Notes: generated from the sequence alone by a model not told the origin. A stretch of 64,000 nucleotides of DNA from an uncultured Eubacteriales bacterium (GCA_934489735.1 CAKSSR010000012.1:1-64000), one strand, 5' to 3'; shown: positions 36,272-45,916, counted from the first letter of the stretch. Program-made: numbers and translations.

Positions 36272-36880
36272 ATGTGGGTCTATGAAAAAAAATTAGAATA
36301 TCCCATTAATATAAAGAATCCTAATCCAGCACTGGCTAAAATAATAATATCACAGTACGGTGGACCAGATGGAGAACTTGGAGCTTCTTTAAGATACTTG
36401 AGCCAGCGATATACTATGCCATATCCTGAATTAAAGGCTATATTGACTGACATAGGAACAGAAGAACTAGCACATTTAGAAATGGTTGGCGCTATCGTAT
36501 ACCAGTTGACCAGAAACCTATCACCAGAAGAAATAAAGGAAGCAGGACTGGAAGCATACTTTGTAGATCATACTACCGGCGTCTACCCTCAGGCTGCCTC
36601 TGGAATGCCTTTTAATGCAATGTCATTGCAAGTCAAAGGGGATCCAATAACAGACCTTCACGAAAATCTAGCAGCAGAACAGAAGGCTCGATCAACTTAT
36701 GACAATATCTTGAGATATTGTGATGATCCAGATGTCATTGACCCTATAAGATTCTTAAGAGAAAGAGAAATAGTGCATTATCAACGCTTTGGTGAAGGGT
36801 TAAGAATACTAACAGATAACTTAAATAATAAGAATTTCTATGCATTTAATCCTAGTTTTGATACAAAAAGATGTAAATAA
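36272..36880 (+). CDS. cotJC: Spore coat protein CotJC, manganese-catalase family
   Basis: A 202-residue ferritin-like protein of the manganese catalase family. Metal ligands are suggested by E35 (GGPDGELGASLRY), E65-x2-H68 (DIGTEELAHLEMV), E135 (AAEQKARSTY) and E166-x2-H169 (REREIVHYQRF). Start SD AAAGGAG. It is the last gene of the cotJABC operon and probably protects the spore from peroxide. Confidence 0.93.
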   Translation: MWVYEKKLEYPINIKNPNPALAKIIISQYGGPDGELGASLRYLSQRYTMPYPELKAILTDIGTEELAHLEMVGAIVYQLTRNLSPEEIKEAGLEAYFVDHTTGVYPQAASGMPFNAMSLQVKGDPITDLHENLAAEQKARSTYDNILRYCDDPDVIDPIRFLREREIVHYQRFGEGLRILTDNLNNKNFYAFNPSFDTKRCK

Positions 36881-36891
36881 TCACTTCAAAT

Positions 36892-36925
36892 AAGCATCAG
36901 GGCTAATAACCCTTGATGCTTTCTT
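36892..36925 (+). terminator. Terminator of cotJABC
   Basis: AAGCATCAGGG and CCCTTGATGCTT pair, followed by TTCTT. Confidence 0.75.
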
Positions 36926-37036
36926 AATAATTTCAAATATTTTTTAACAGATGGTTAACGAGCCATTATATTTTTCAAAATGTCAGTACTTGTTCTTAAA
37001 ATGCGCTTTATACGTACTTAAATTCAATTAACTTTT

Positions 37037-37981
37037 TTAATTCTCTTCTATTCTAATGCTTGCCGTCGGAACTTCTGAACCTCTATTTTTCAATTTTACT
37101 ACTAATGAGGAGTCTACATATCTAGGTATATCTTTATCTATAGTAAAGAATTTAGCTATTTCTTGATTATTAATCAAATTTTTCTCTCTAGGTATCTTAC
37201 CGAACATAATTTTTTCTGTCCTTATGGCACTAGTCATATTCCTGATACAATCACAGATTACTTGATCCATCTCATTCAAGCTAATTCCAAATCTATTATA
37301 TTTACTATTATCAAAAAATACGTTCTGATGTCGTAACATTTTTAGTTCTTGTTCGCCTTTGAGAATTGCTATTTTATCTTTATATTTAAGTTTTAATTCA
37401 AAGATTGACAAAATGCATTCCAAATTGTCCCGAATCTTATTTTCGTTCACAATATTGCCTAAAAATACTACCCTGCCATCAGTTTTCATCATATGATCTA
37501 AAGAAATTGCTATTGCTTTTTTAACTAGATTAATATCTCCTCCCAATTCGCCTATAACTAAAATTTCTTCCCCATTCTCAACCTTATTAGATTCCAATAT
37601 ATATTGTCCATTGCACCTTTTTTCTCTTAAGCTATCCTTAATGCTATTGTAAATATTCTTATAATGAACCTTTCTCGTGCTTCCATCCATAACCGATCTC
37701 ATAAATCTAAGCTTACTTGAGCCAATAATTGTATTACAAATATTATTATTGTACCTATCCATGATAACATTACGTCTATAATTATGATATCCTAAACCAA
37801 TTGCTAAACCTGAGACTAAAGTTATTCCAACTGGCAGTGCAAACTTCTTTATTTCTTCTACATCCCTTTTAATTTTCTTATCATTAACTTTAGCATTTGA
37901 TCCTAATGGATGATTACATAACAGAATACTCATCGATGCAATTATTGAAACCGATTTCTGAAATATCTTCTTATTTTTCAT
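37037..37981 (-). CDS. Pseudo-phosphoesterase paralogue 1 (type A, divergent)
   Basis: A 314-residue protein, last in the array by transcription order. Signal-like N-terminus (residues 8-30), second hydrophobic segment at 47-64 (FALPVGITLVSGLAIGLG). The PPP-like core has IGELGGD (143-149) where GDxHG is expected, LGNIVN (174-179) for GDxxDRG, and KGEQE (208-212) for GNHE, so metal-binding Asp/His are lost. NLECILSIFELKLKY between motifs is the family's helix. It has its own promoter. The ATG at 37981 has an AAGGA SD; a longer in-frame start exists but lacks one. Function unknown. Confidence 0.8.
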   Translation of the reverse strand: MKNKKIFQKSVSIIASMSILLCNHPLGSNAKVNDKKIKRDVEEIKKFALPVGITLVSGLAIGLGYHNYRRNVIMDRYNNNICNTIIGSSKLRFMRSVMDGSTRKVHYKNIYNSIKDSLREKRCNGQYILESNKVENGEEILVIGELGGDINLVKKAIAISLDHMMKTDGRVVFLGNIVNENKIRDNLECILSIFELKLKYKDKIAILKGEQELKMLRHQNVFFDNSKYNRFGISLNEMDQVICDCIRNMTSAIRTEKIMFGKIPREKNLINNQEIAKFFTIDKDIPRYVDSSLVVKLKNRGSEVPTASIRIEEN

Positions 37982-38080
37982 AAGTAAAATCCTTTCGTCT
38001 TCATAATTGTTCAAATTTTAAACCATTAGTTATATATATTCCATATATATATTAATATTCCTCTTCATTCCGTTAGTCAC

Positions 38081-38109
38081 ATTATACCACATTGCAATCC
38101 GTCTAGCAA
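38081..38109 (-). promoter_or_regulatory. Promoter of paralogue 1
   Basis: TTGCTA (38104-38109) and TATAAT (38081-38086) with a 17-base spacer on the minus strand. Confidence 0.75.
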
Positions 38110-38213
38110 TAGCTTACTTGAAATTTAATAACGGATACTTAATTAAAAGCACCCGTCGTCTACTTAAATATTACTTTTCAATCCCACATCTATCATTTAC
38201 ATTAAATTTTTCT

Positions 38214-39218
38214 TCATTGCCAATTTTCCTGCGTAAATCCTGTTACTTGTTGTTCTTGTCTCGGTTCGTATCTTGGATATTCTACGAATTCAGTTACCGA
38301 ACATAAATCTCTTATGTCACCAATAATGCAACCTTCAGCCCCTAATTTCTCTAAAAGTGGTCTACAATCTATAGTTTGGTTCTTATTTGTAGTGCTCTTC
38401 ACTCTAAATTTACCTGCTTCAATCTCTTCCTTACTTTTATCTACCAACTCTTGAGATACTACATTGCTAGAAAAGAAGTACTTTCTCTGTGAACGTAATA
38501 GCTTGATTGTGCAAATCAATGGCAATGATCCTATAAAATTTCTAATCTTGGCTACCGAATCTCGCTCATTCATACCATTTGCTTGAACATACTTATATAA
38601 ATTTTCATGAATCTTACTCTCGTCATTTGGCAAAAGATCATCTGCACCCTTTAAGATTATAACTTGGTTTGGATAAAGTCTTTGTAATTCCATTAAGAAT
38701 ATCAAATTATTCATATCACGTTCATCATTAGTACCTTTATGTAATATGTTGCCTAAAAATATCACATTGAATCCACTTTCAAGATAACTGATAATATTCC
38801 ATTTATGACATCCTTCAGAATCACGGAAGTTTGATACTGTAACAAGCCTTCCATTGATTTCATATGGTTCAAATTTTCTATATTTTACTGGCTTGCTCCA
38901 TTGATTTGTAAAATAATTCTTTACAAATTTTCGACTCACCTCTGGATATTTTATCAATCCAACCAAATTATACATACCATTGTTATAAACCTTTGCTTTA
39001 GGGGTAATTACTTCTTCAACAGGGAACAAATTTCCTGCAACATATCCCAGTGCAGAAAAAGCAAATCCAGTTGGAATGATATATTTTAAGCACTGCCCAA
39101 ATCCTCCCCCTTTACTTTCATTCTTATTGTCTCCTGCGCACACATTAAGCATGCATCCCGTAGTAATTGTGCTTGCTGCTACAAGCATAGCAATTGATTT
39201 GTTCAACAATTTTTTCAT
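38214..39218 (-). CDS. Pseudo-phosphoesterase paralogue 2 (type B, divergent)
   Basis: A 334-residue protein starting MKKLLNKSIAMLVAASTITTGC, a signal sequence with a possible lipoprotein Cys at 22. A second hydrophobic segment is at 46-64. Core motifs: LGNILH (155-160) and KGADD (190-194) replace GDxxDRG and GNHE; LIFLMELQRLYPNQVIILKG aligns with the type B pattern. GDxHG is not recognisable. The ATG at 39218 has AAGGG nine bases upstream. It carries its own promoter and lies outside the regular A-B pairs. Confidence 0.8.
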   Translation of the reverse strand: MKKLLNKSIAMLVAASTITTGCMLNVCAGDNKNESKGGGFGQCLKYIIPTGFAFSALGYVAGNLFPVEEVITPKAKVYNNGMYNLVGLIKYPEVSRKFVKNYFTNQWSKPVKYRKFEPYEINGRLVTVSNFRDSEGCHKWNIISYLESGFNVIFLGNILHKGTNDERDMNNLIFLMELQRLYPNQVIILKGADDLLPNDESKIHENLYKYVQANGMNERDSVAKIRNFIGSLPLICTIKLLRSQRKYFFSSNVVSQELVDKSKEEIEAGKFRVKSTTNKNQTIDCRPLLEKLGAEGCIIGDIRDLCSVTEFVEYPRYEPRQEQQVTGFTQENWQ

Positions 39219-39252
39219 TATTAATTTCCCTTTCAAAAATAATTTTAATTGT

Positions 39253-39281
39253 ATTATAACATAAATTAACTATTTTTTCAA
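39253..39281 (-). promoter_or_regulatory. Promoter of paralogue 2
   Basis: TTGAAA (39276-39281) and TATAAT (39253-39258) with a 17-base spacer on the minus strand. Confidence 0.8.
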
Positions 39282-39318
39282 CCATTTAACGTAATCTTAA
39301 CAAAAATTTAATTTTTTC

Positions 39319-40032
39319 TTATACTTTCTTAACTGCAGCAAAAAATTTTCTAACATTGTCTTTCACTTTCTTCCTGCATGTCCTTCCTCTCTCTGCATAA
39401 TACTTCTGGATTGCTGAAATCACCTGATTTTCAATTGCCGACCATTCATTTGCTTCTCTTGAAATCCTGATTTGATTTAGATAAAGCTTTTGCAGCACTG
39501 TTATCAGCAAGAAATTACTTACATTATATTCTATGCTGGAATCAGGATTATTAAATATCTTTTCATAGAATATAATAATTGCATTTTGTTGAAGATAATT
39601 TTTAAAAATTCTTTTATTATTATCTATATTTCTTCCGAAGTTGTGAAATTTGTATACGTGTCCACCCGCAGTAGGTACATTTTCTTGTTCTGCCATATTA
39701 CCTAAGTAATTCTCAAGATAATCTGCTATACGATCGAAGTATTCTGAGCAGTCCGAATTAGACTCAAGGTTCCTTAGAAGTTCCTGATACTTAGATTTTT
39801 TAGTTTCTTCATCATCTTTAATTTCTTTATCATTAATCTTTTCTAAAGCAACCATCCCTAAAAGTGTAGTCCCGACTAATCCAACTGGCACAATATATTT
39901 TAAGCACTTCTTAATTCTTGATGGCTTATTACTATTTACTTCATTTGCGCTTATGTTAGTTGCACATCCATTGAATATTGTAGCTAATGTCAATGCTCCA
40001 GCAATTGATTTTTTTAAATATTTCTCAATCAT
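39319..40032 (-). CDS. Pseudo-phosphoesterase paralogue 3 (type B, shortened and core-eroded)
   Basis: 237 residues with the type B start MIEKYLKKSIAGALTLATIFNGC and second hydrophobic stretch (YIVPVGLVGTTLLGMVAL). The core is further worn: the usual VFLGNII is IIFYEKIFN, and the ILKGxNE is IRISREANE. LLITVLQKLYLNQ still shows family membership. About 100 residues of C-terminus are missing compared with type B relatives, and the end is basic (KVKDNVRKFFAAVKKV). SD AAAGGAAAT. Confidence 0.75.
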   Translation of the reverse strand: MIEKYLKKSIAGALTLATIFNGCATNISANEVNSNKPSRIKKCLKYIVPVGLVGTTLLGMVALEKINDKEIKDDEETKKSKYQELLRNLESNSDCSEYFDRIADYLENYLGNMAEQENVPTAGGHVYKFHNFGRNIDNNKRIFKNYLQQNAIIIFYEKIFNNPDSSIEYNVSNFLLITVLQKLYLNQIRISREANEWSAIENQVISAIQKYYAERGRTCRKKVKDNVRKFFAAVKKV

Positions 40033-40098
40033 TTCTATTTCCTTTCTCAGAGTGTCTCTGATTTTTGATATGATCCTCTGTTTTTTTTATAAATTCTT

Positions 40099-40947
40099 CT
40101 AATTATGCAATATGTCATTCAAGTAAATCATTTCAAGTCTTTTCTTTTCATTGTCTGAATAATGAAATTCTCTTTCAAATTTAACATTTGCATCAGACTT
40201 TTTCGGTTTATGCGAAAATAAATAATTGTATTCTTTCCCATCGTAACCCTTGCATGAAATTTCGCATGTCTCCCTCAGGTTGTCCAAAAGAGTCTTTATT
40301 CTTTTGCCTATATCTTGATCATAAATACTACGTTTTTCCATATATTTTTTCAAACATGATGGCACACTATTTACATTTTCATTCTTACCCTTTAATATTA
40401 TCACTTTTTCAGGATACAATTGCTGAAGTGTAGTAACAAATATAAGATTCCTTAAACTTTTTTCGTCTTCTCCTTTACTAATTATATTACCTAGGAATAC
40501 CATGGTCGTGCCTCTTTCAATCTCTTCTATAAACCACGATTTATTTAATCTGTCCTCTTGATAAAAATCTCTAAATATTAAAACTCTATTGGTCTCGATT
40601 TTGCTAGCTTTATTATCTTTTGGTTGATTATTTATCATATTATCTATGCAAGCAAGTAATCCGTAATTAGACATATTCTTAAAATCTTTAAAATTTTCAA
40701 GACAATCCAATATTTTATTAAGTCTTATATCATCATCTTCATCAGTCAAATCATCATAGTCTGCCCTTGAGACATATGAATTACCTAAAATACATCCCGT
40801 TGCTAAGGCAAGACCACCTGGAATAACATATTTCAAATACTTCTTAACATTACTCTCTTTACCATTGATTCCTAGTGCACAGCTGGTAATCAAAGTGCAT
40901 ATTGTTACAGCCAGTGCAGTTGTTTTTTTTAGATATTTCGTTATCAT
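40099..40947 (-). CDS. Pseudo-phosphoesterase paralogue 4 (type B)
   Basis: A 282-residue putative lipoprotein: MITKYLKKTTALAVTICTLITSC has an ITSC lipobox with Cys 23. A hydrophobic segment follows at 40-55 (YVIPGGLALATGCILG). Core motifs LGNIIS (152-157) and KGKNE (186-190), linked by SLRNLIFVTTLQQLYPEKVIIL. Its ATG overlaps the stop of paralogue 5 (ATGA), so A and B of this pair are translationally coupled. Ends LEMIYLNDILHN, as paralogue 6 nearly does. Confidence 0.82.
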   Translation of the reverse strand: MITKYLKKTTALAVTICTLITSCALGINGKESNVKKYLKYVIPGGLALATGCILGNSYVSRADYDDLTDEDDDIRLNKILDCLENFKDFKNMSNYGLLACIDNMINNQPKDNKASKIETNRVLIFRDFYQEDRLNKSWFIEEIERGTTMVFLGNIISKGEDEKSLRNLIFVTTLQQLYPEKVIILKGKNENVNSVPSCLKKYMEKRSIYDQDIGKRIKTLLDNLRETCEISCKGYDGKEYNYLFSHKPKKSDANVKFEREFHYSDNEKKRLEMIYLNDILHN

Positions 40948-41858
40948 TGTTTAACTTTTCCCCCTTCTCTTACTGTCACATACTCATATGTATCATCTGA
41001 TTTCAACTTTAATAATAACGAGTCGCTATCACCTGTCAAATTTTCTTTGTCCACATCAATTACAAGCTTAGTTTTTAATCCGTGATCGTTCCCAGGAGCA
41101 ATAAACGCTTTATTGATTTCTATAGTCTTATCGCTATATGTATCATTCTTAATAAAGTCAAGTATCACTTTACATTGATAATCTTTTATGGAAGATGTAT
41201 TGAAAAACTTCTTTTTACTACTTTTGTAGTCACCTTTTCCAAATTCTCTCTCAAGTTCTTTTTCATTCTCTCCTCGCATTATAATCACTTGATCAAATTT
41301 GCTCTTGAGTTCTATAATGGCTAACAGACATTCTAAGTTATCTTCATTATAGACATTACTAATTATGTTGCCTATAAATATAACCTTTCCATTGCTCCTG
41401 GTTATATATTCAACCGCTTCTATTATTGCTTCTTTAGTCTTATAAACATTTCCATTTAAGTTCTTTATGACTAAAAAATTGTCTAAAGATCTTATTGGTA
41501 CCGGTGTCTTTTTTGATTTCTCACGTTCATTTAAAATTTTATTTATAGTTCTCTTTGATATTTTTTCCTGGTTTCCAATTGAATTTAAAAATTCAAAACT
41601 TTCTAGAACATAATCGGTATATAGGTCATATGACTCTGATTCTTTATTATGAGATCGATTATATTTCCCATACTCTGCCCCTCCTATGAATCCCATTGCC
41701 AAAGCCATCCCAACTGGCGCTATGTACTTTCCTATTGTTTTAGCCCCATCTAAAATTTTTTGTCCATTGGTTTCAGTCTTTGCATAAATTTGTGGACAAG
41801 TACATAGTATCGTACTTGCCGATATCAATATTGACATTGATCTTCTTAATATTTTCAT
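40944..41858 (-). CDS. Pseudo-phosphoesterase paralogue 5 (type A)
   Basis: 304 residues with the type A start MKILRRSMSILISASTILCTC and QIYAKTE, consistent with either a lipobox-like LCTC or a signal peptidase I site. Second hydrophobic segment at 45-60. Core: IKNLNGN (131-137), IGNIIS (162-167), RGENE (195-199), with NLECLLAIIELKSKF between. All replace catalytic or metal residues. The C-terminal YEYVTV matches other type A copies. SD AGGAAGGAG. Confidence 0.82.
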   Translation of the reverse strand: MKILRRSMSILISASTILCTCPQIYAKTETNGQKILDGAKTIGKYIAPVGMALAMGFIGGAEYGKYNRSHNKESESYDLYTDYVLESFEFLNSIGNQEKISKRTINKILNEREKSKKTPVPIRSLDNFLVIKNLNGNVYKTKEAIIEAVEYITRSNGKVIFIGNIISNVYNEDNLECLLAIIELKSKFDQVIIMRGENEKELEREFGKGDYKSSKKKFFNTSSIKDYQCKVILDFIKNDTYSDKTIEINKAFIAPGNDHGLKTKLVIDVDKENLTGDSDSLLLKLKSDDTYEYVTVREGGKVKQ

Positions 41859-41877
41859 TAATTTTTTTTACTCCTTC

Positions 41878-41922
41878 CTAGTTAATTTTTGATACTTCTA
41901 TCCCATTCTTCTCATATGAATG
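41878..41922 (-). pseudogene. Relic of a type B C-terminus between paralogues 6 and 5
   Basis: The minus-strand frame reads HSYEKNGIEVSKIN then stop, matching the ends of paralogues 8 and 12 (RDGIELSKIN, RHGIKISKVK). It lies after the present stop of paralogue 6, so an older C-terminus has been cut off. Confidence 0.5.
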
Positions 41923-41988
41923 TTATCAACTATTTCACTGCCAAGAATTCATCTAAAGATCCTTCTATTTTCCTAACTTCTTTATAAA

Positions 41989-43032
41989 TTATGCTTGATA
42001 ACGTAATAGGTCATTCAAGTATATCATTTCAAGTTTATGCCCCCTCGTAGAACAAAAGAATTGGTCATAACCTTCTTTTTTCAAAAATTCATTTAAACCT
42101 TTTAGAGCTGAATAACTACAGCCATACTTACTAGCAAAATCAGGCGTATAAATACTAAACTTAGTATACATAAAATCGCCTTCTTCAAAGTCCCCATCAA
42201 TAAAGTTCTGTCTTGTTAATTCCAATCTGTTTCTTCTTACTGGTTCATTTTCTATCATCTTAAATTTTACCGGTTGATATGAAAAAAGACAACGAAATTC
42301 CTTTCCATCCGAGCCCTCGTGTGAAATTTCACATGCGCACATCAAATTATCTAAAAGACTTCTCATCTGTTTTACTGTATTTTTATTGTAAATTCCGCAG
42401 CTTCTCATATAACTGCTTATGGATATCGGTAATTCGTCTTTACGTCTTCTATCTGTCTCATTCAAGCCCTTTAATATTATTACATTATTAGGATAAAGCT
42501 TTTGAAGTGTGGTTAAAAATATAAGATTTCTTAAACTTATTCCATTATCATTCTCATTATTAATTATATTACCTAGGAATACCATAGTGGTTCCCTTTTG
42601 TAATTCCTCTAAAAACCATGCTTTGTCCAACGTATTTTCTTCATAAAACTTTCTAAATATTAAAATTTTGTTGTGTTCAAATGAACCAAACTTAGCACAT
42701 TTCAATGGATTATTAATCATTTCATCCATGTAAGCATTTAGTTTCAAAGCAGGAAGCTTTCTAAAGTCTTTTATATTTTTAATACATTCCAATGTTTCGC
42801 TGTATTTCTCAACATTATCTCCACTTATCCGATCACTTTGTCGTAGTCTGTCACTGTATGCGTTACCTAAAATACATCCTGCTACTAAAGCGAAACCGCT
42901 TGGAATAAGATACTTTAAGTTTTGCTTAATATTCATTTTCTCTTTACCATTTATATTCAAAGTACAACCGGTAACCAAAGTGCATATAGCTATCGTTAAT
43001 GCTGTTGACTTTTTTAAGTACTTTCTTATCAT
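41989..43032 (-). CDS. Pseudo-phosphoesterase paralogue 6 (type B)
   Basis: A 347-residue putative lipoprotein, the longest in the array. MIRKYLKKSTALTIAICTLVTGC gives a VTGC lipobox (Cys 23). Hydrophobic segment at 41-57. Core LGNIIN (153-158) and KGLNE (188-192) around SLRNLIFLTTLQKLYPNNV. The C-terminal part carries an extra region (YTKFSIYTPDFASKYGCSYS) before LEMIYLNDLLRYQA. It starts 18 bases after paralogue 7. Confidence 0.82.
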   Translation of the reverse strand: MIRKYLKKSTALTIAICTLVTGCTLNINGKEKMNIKQNLKYLIPSGFALVAGCILGNAYSDRLRQSDRISGDNVEKYSETLECIKNIKDFRKLPALKLNAYMDEMINNPLKCAKFGSFEHNKILIFRKFYEENTLDKAWFLEELQKGTTMVFLGNIINNENDNGISLRNLIFLTTLQKLYPNNVIILKGLNETDRRRKDELPISISSYMRSCGIYNKNTVKQMRSLLDNLMCACEISHEGSDGKEFRCLFSYQPVKFKMIENEPVRRNRLELTRQNFIDGDFEEGDFMYTKFSIYTPDFASKYGCSYSALKGLNEFLKKEGYDQFFCSTRGHKLEMIYLNDLLRYQA

Positions 43033-43050
43033 TTTGTTTCATCCCTTCTT

Positions 43051-44025
43051 CTATTCTACTGTTATATACTGATACATATCACTTGGCGACAATACTTTTA
43101 ATGTTTTATCGTTAATATTTTGTAAATTTTTATTTGCAGTGGTTGTAATTGTTAAGACTTGATTATTATTATTACCATCGGATTTATCAATGTGCTTATC
43201 TATTGTAACCTTATTATCATCATATGTCCCACATTTTATAAATGGATAAACCATTTTCTCAATTTGATCATAATTGATACCTTCTTTTTTATACTTATCT
43301 CCATTCAAAAATTTATTTTTATCTTCTACAAACTTTCTTTCTTGGTCACCTTTCATTATCATTATTTGAGAAAAAGCATCTTTTAACTCAGCTAAAGCTA
43401 GAATACATTCTAAATTGTTTTCAGTATTCGTATCACTAATTATATTACCTAAGAATACAACCTTTCCATTGTTCTTAGTTATATGATCAACCGCCCTCGT
43501 TACTGCTTCTTTAGTCTTATGAATATCTCCATCGAGATTACCTATCGCTAAAATTTTATCCCCGGTCCTTATTGGTACAAATATCGTTTTTATTGTAAGA
43601 GGCCAAATATTAACAGCTTCAGGCATCCATTCAATTGCTGTTATTCTTTTGAAAAGCTCATCATATGCATTCTTTTCTGCTATCAGTTTTCCAGGTCTCT
43701 GTTGTTTTTTAATTGAATTTAAAAACTTAAAATCACTTAAAACAGAGTCAGTATACATACCATATGATTCCGGTTTTTCTCTTTTTACTTCCTTTTTTTC
43801 TTCTCTTTCTTCATTATGTCTATTATTAAACATCCCATAACCTATCCCAATTGCAAATCCTGTAGCTAAAGCTGTTCCAAATGGTATCACATATTTTCCT
43901 ACTTCTTTAGCCCCGTTTAAAATTCTTTGTCCACTGCTTTCAGTCTTTGCATAAGTCTGTGGGCAAGCGCATAATATTGTACCCGCCGATATTAATCCTG
44001 CCATCGATTTTCTTAATATTTTCAT
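43051..44025 (-). CDS. Pseudo-phosphoesterase paralogue 7 (type A)
   Basis: 324 residues. The signal region MKILRKSMAGLISAGTILCACPQTYAKTE is shared nearly unchanged with paralogues 9 and 11. A hydrophobic segment at 45-62 is followed by a charged stretch (NEEREEKKEVKREK). Core: IGNLDGDIH (161-169), the copy closest to GDxHG, then LGNIIS (192-197) and KGDQE (225-229). The metal Asp of motif 1 is Asn here and motif 2 Asp is Asn. Ends DMYQYITVE. Confidence 0.85.
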   Translation of the reverse strand: MKILRKSMAGLISAGTILCACPQTYAKTESSGQRILNGAKEVGKYVIPFGTALATGFAIGIGYGMFNNRHNEEREEKKEVKREKPESYGMYTDSVLSDFKFLNSIKKQQRPGKLIAEKNAYDELFKRITAIEWMPEAVNIWPLTIKTIFVPIRTGDKILAIGNLDGDIHKTKEAVTRAVDHITKNNGKVVFLGNIISDTNTENNLECILALAELKDAFSQIMIMKGDQERKFVEDKNKFLNGDKYKKEGINYDQIEKMVYPFIKCGTYDDNKVTIDKHIDKSDGNNNNQVLTITTTANKNLQNINDKTLKVLSPSDMYQYITVE

Positions 44026-44042
44026 TACTTTTTATCCTCCTC

Positions 44043-45047
44043 TTAATTAATCTTTGATAATTCTATGCCATCTCTTTCTACAGATATCCTTCTTATATGC
44101 ACATTATCTTCAAGGCATGACGGTCTTATTAAAGGACAGCAAACTGCTCTCACGTATACTGGATCCTCCGATAAAATTGTCTCAATTTTTCTCCTGTTCA
44201 AAGCAACATTCCCATTCAAGAGACGTTTTCTTGTCGGTTTTCCTCCAAAAAGCAGCGACGACGGTGAATAATACGAAATAGCATATACCTTTTTGCTGCC
44301 TTCATCAACGATCTCACAGCCGAGAGGTAGATTATCTAAGAACTTTGCTATCTTACTAACCATTTTCCCCATTCCTCCAAATAGTCCTTTGCTACATATT
44401 TTATTTTTTAATAAATATTTTTCTACCATTGTCATCACATTGAAATTGTAAACTATTTCATGCTCTTTAATTATTTCACTATGTCCTTTCAAGATTATTA
44501 CTTGCTCAGGATAAAGCTTTTGCAACTCTGCCAAGTATATAATATTTCTCATAGACATATCAATATTGTTTTGAATTATGCCGCTCAGAAATACTATTTT
44601 TTCTCCTTTATCTAGCCACCTTAAAATAAATTGGCCATCAATCTTTTCAGGCATCCAACTTATAATCATAACATTCTTGCCTGCATGACTCTCAAAGGCT
44701 CTATCATGGCTTATTGTTCCTTCCAACGCCTCTTCAATAAGTCTTTTTTTGTCTTCTTTTGATAACTTATCAATATTTTTATAATCCTCCAGCATTGTCA
44801 AAACATCCAGTCTCTCACTTCTGGACCTTACAGCATCTTCTGTCTGCTTTCCTCGATTAAATCCTCCAACTAAGGCAATCGTACATGGCAAAGCACATGC
44901 CATAGTATATTTTAAATATTTATTAATATTTGATGGCTTTTCTTTTTTCGCATCCATTGCATTGATATTCGATATGCAACTTCCTGTAAGCATAGTAAAT
45001 GCCGTTAATACCAATGCCGTCGATTTTTTTAAATATTTTCTTAACAT
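44043..45047 (-). CDS. Pseudo-phosphoesterase paralogue 8 (type B)
   Basis: 334 residues starting MLRKYLKKSTALVLTAFTMLTGSC (lipobox-like, Cys 24). Hydrophobic segment at 48-62. Motif 2 is LSGIIQ (154-159) and motif 3 KGHSE (187-191), so even the usual GN is gone. MRNIIYLAELQKLYPEQVIILKG keeps the family frame. The C-terminus VHIRRISVERDGIELSKIN is shared with paralogues 10 and 12. Starts 75 bases after paralogue 9, 17 bases before paralogue 7. Confidence 0.82.
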   Translation of the reverse strand: MLRKYLKKSTALVLTAFTMLTGSCISNINAMDAKKEKPSNINKYLKYTMACALPCTIALVGGFNRGKQTEDAVRSRSERLDVLTMLEDYKNIDKLSKEDKKRLIEEALEGTISHDRAFESHAGKNVMIISWMPEKIDGQFILRWLDKGEKIVFLSGIIQNNIDMSMRNIIYLAELQKLYPEQVIILKGHSEIIKEHEIVYNFNVMTMVEKYLLKNKICSKGLFGGMGKMVSKIAKFLDNLPLGCEIVDEGSKKVYAISYYSPSSLLFGGKPTRKRLLNGNVALNRRKIETILSEDPVYVRAVCCPLIRPSCLEDNVHIRRISVERDGIELSKIN

Positions 45048-45122
45048 TTATTTTGTTCCTTTCTTTATTTGCAAGTCATTTTCTTTCAAAGACTGAATTT
45101 TATCAACCAAAACACATCCCTA

Positions 45123-45899
45123 TTATTTCGAATCGGTTATATATTTGTTCCTATCTGCAATATCTGGCAAACTCGTAATAAACTTTTCTATCAGTCCTCT
45201 AATATTATCTAAATATTGCTTATTCAAATTTTTCGATCCATTCATTGGTATAAACTTTTTTAGATCCTTTAGTACTTCCTTCTCATTATCATTCTTAAAA
45301 ATCAAAACATTTGATGGGAACTTATATTTCAATTCCATTATAGTTATAATACACTCTAAGTTTTTTTTAATATTTGATTTACTTAATATATTCCCTGGTA
45401 GTACTACTTTCCCTCCTTTTTCTATTATATGCACAACGGCCCTTTCCAACATTTCTTTAACTGATTGAATATTCCCATCAATTCCTTCAATGAACAAAAT
45501 ATTATCATCCTTTTTTAATGAAACTTGTTTGCATATGCATTCCTTGTTATCAAGTAGTTTATGAATTAAAAATGATTCTCGTAAAATAGGTTTATTTTTC
45601 TCTACAGTCTCCCAAAAATGCAATCCACTCAACTCAGCAGCGAAGTCTTTTGCATTGCAATGATCAAATTTTCCATAACTTTTCTTAGGTTTATCTCCTT
45701 GATACTTCCTATATCCTGCTCCGCCTATCAATCCTATTACCAAAGCTGTGCCAACTGGTGCCACGTACTTCCCTACTGCTTTAGCTCCGTTTAAAATTCT
45801 TTGCCCATTGCTTTCAGTTTTTGCATAAGTCTGTGGGCAAGCGCATAATATTGTGCCCGCCGATATCAATCCTGCCATCGATTTTCTTAATACTTTCAT
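45123..45899 (-). CDS. Pseudo-phosphoesterase paralogue 9 (type A, C-terminally shortened)
   Basis: 258 residues from the ATG at 45899 (AAGGG SD). Type A signal region, hydrophobic segment at 45-62. Core: IEGIDGN (137-143), PGNILS (168-173), KNDNE (202-206), with LECIITIMELKYKFPSNVLIF. It lacks the last 60-70 residues found in other type A copies, including the Y.YIT end (a KYITDSK end remains). Confidence 0.8.
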   Translation of the reverse strand: MKVLRKSMAGLISAGTILCACPQTYAKTESNGQRILNGAKAVGKYVAPVGTALVIGLIGGAGYRKYQGDKPKKSYGKFDHCNAKDFAAELSGLHFWETVEKNKPILRESFLIHKLLDNKECICKQVSLKKDDNILFIEGIDGNIQSVKEMLERAVVHIIEKGGKVVLPGNILSKSNIKKNLECIITIMELKYKFPSNVLIFKNDNEKEVLKDLKKFIPMNGSKNLNKQYLDNIRGLIEKFITSLPDIADRNKYITDSK

Positions 45900-45916
45900 T
45901 ACTTTTTGTCCCTTTC

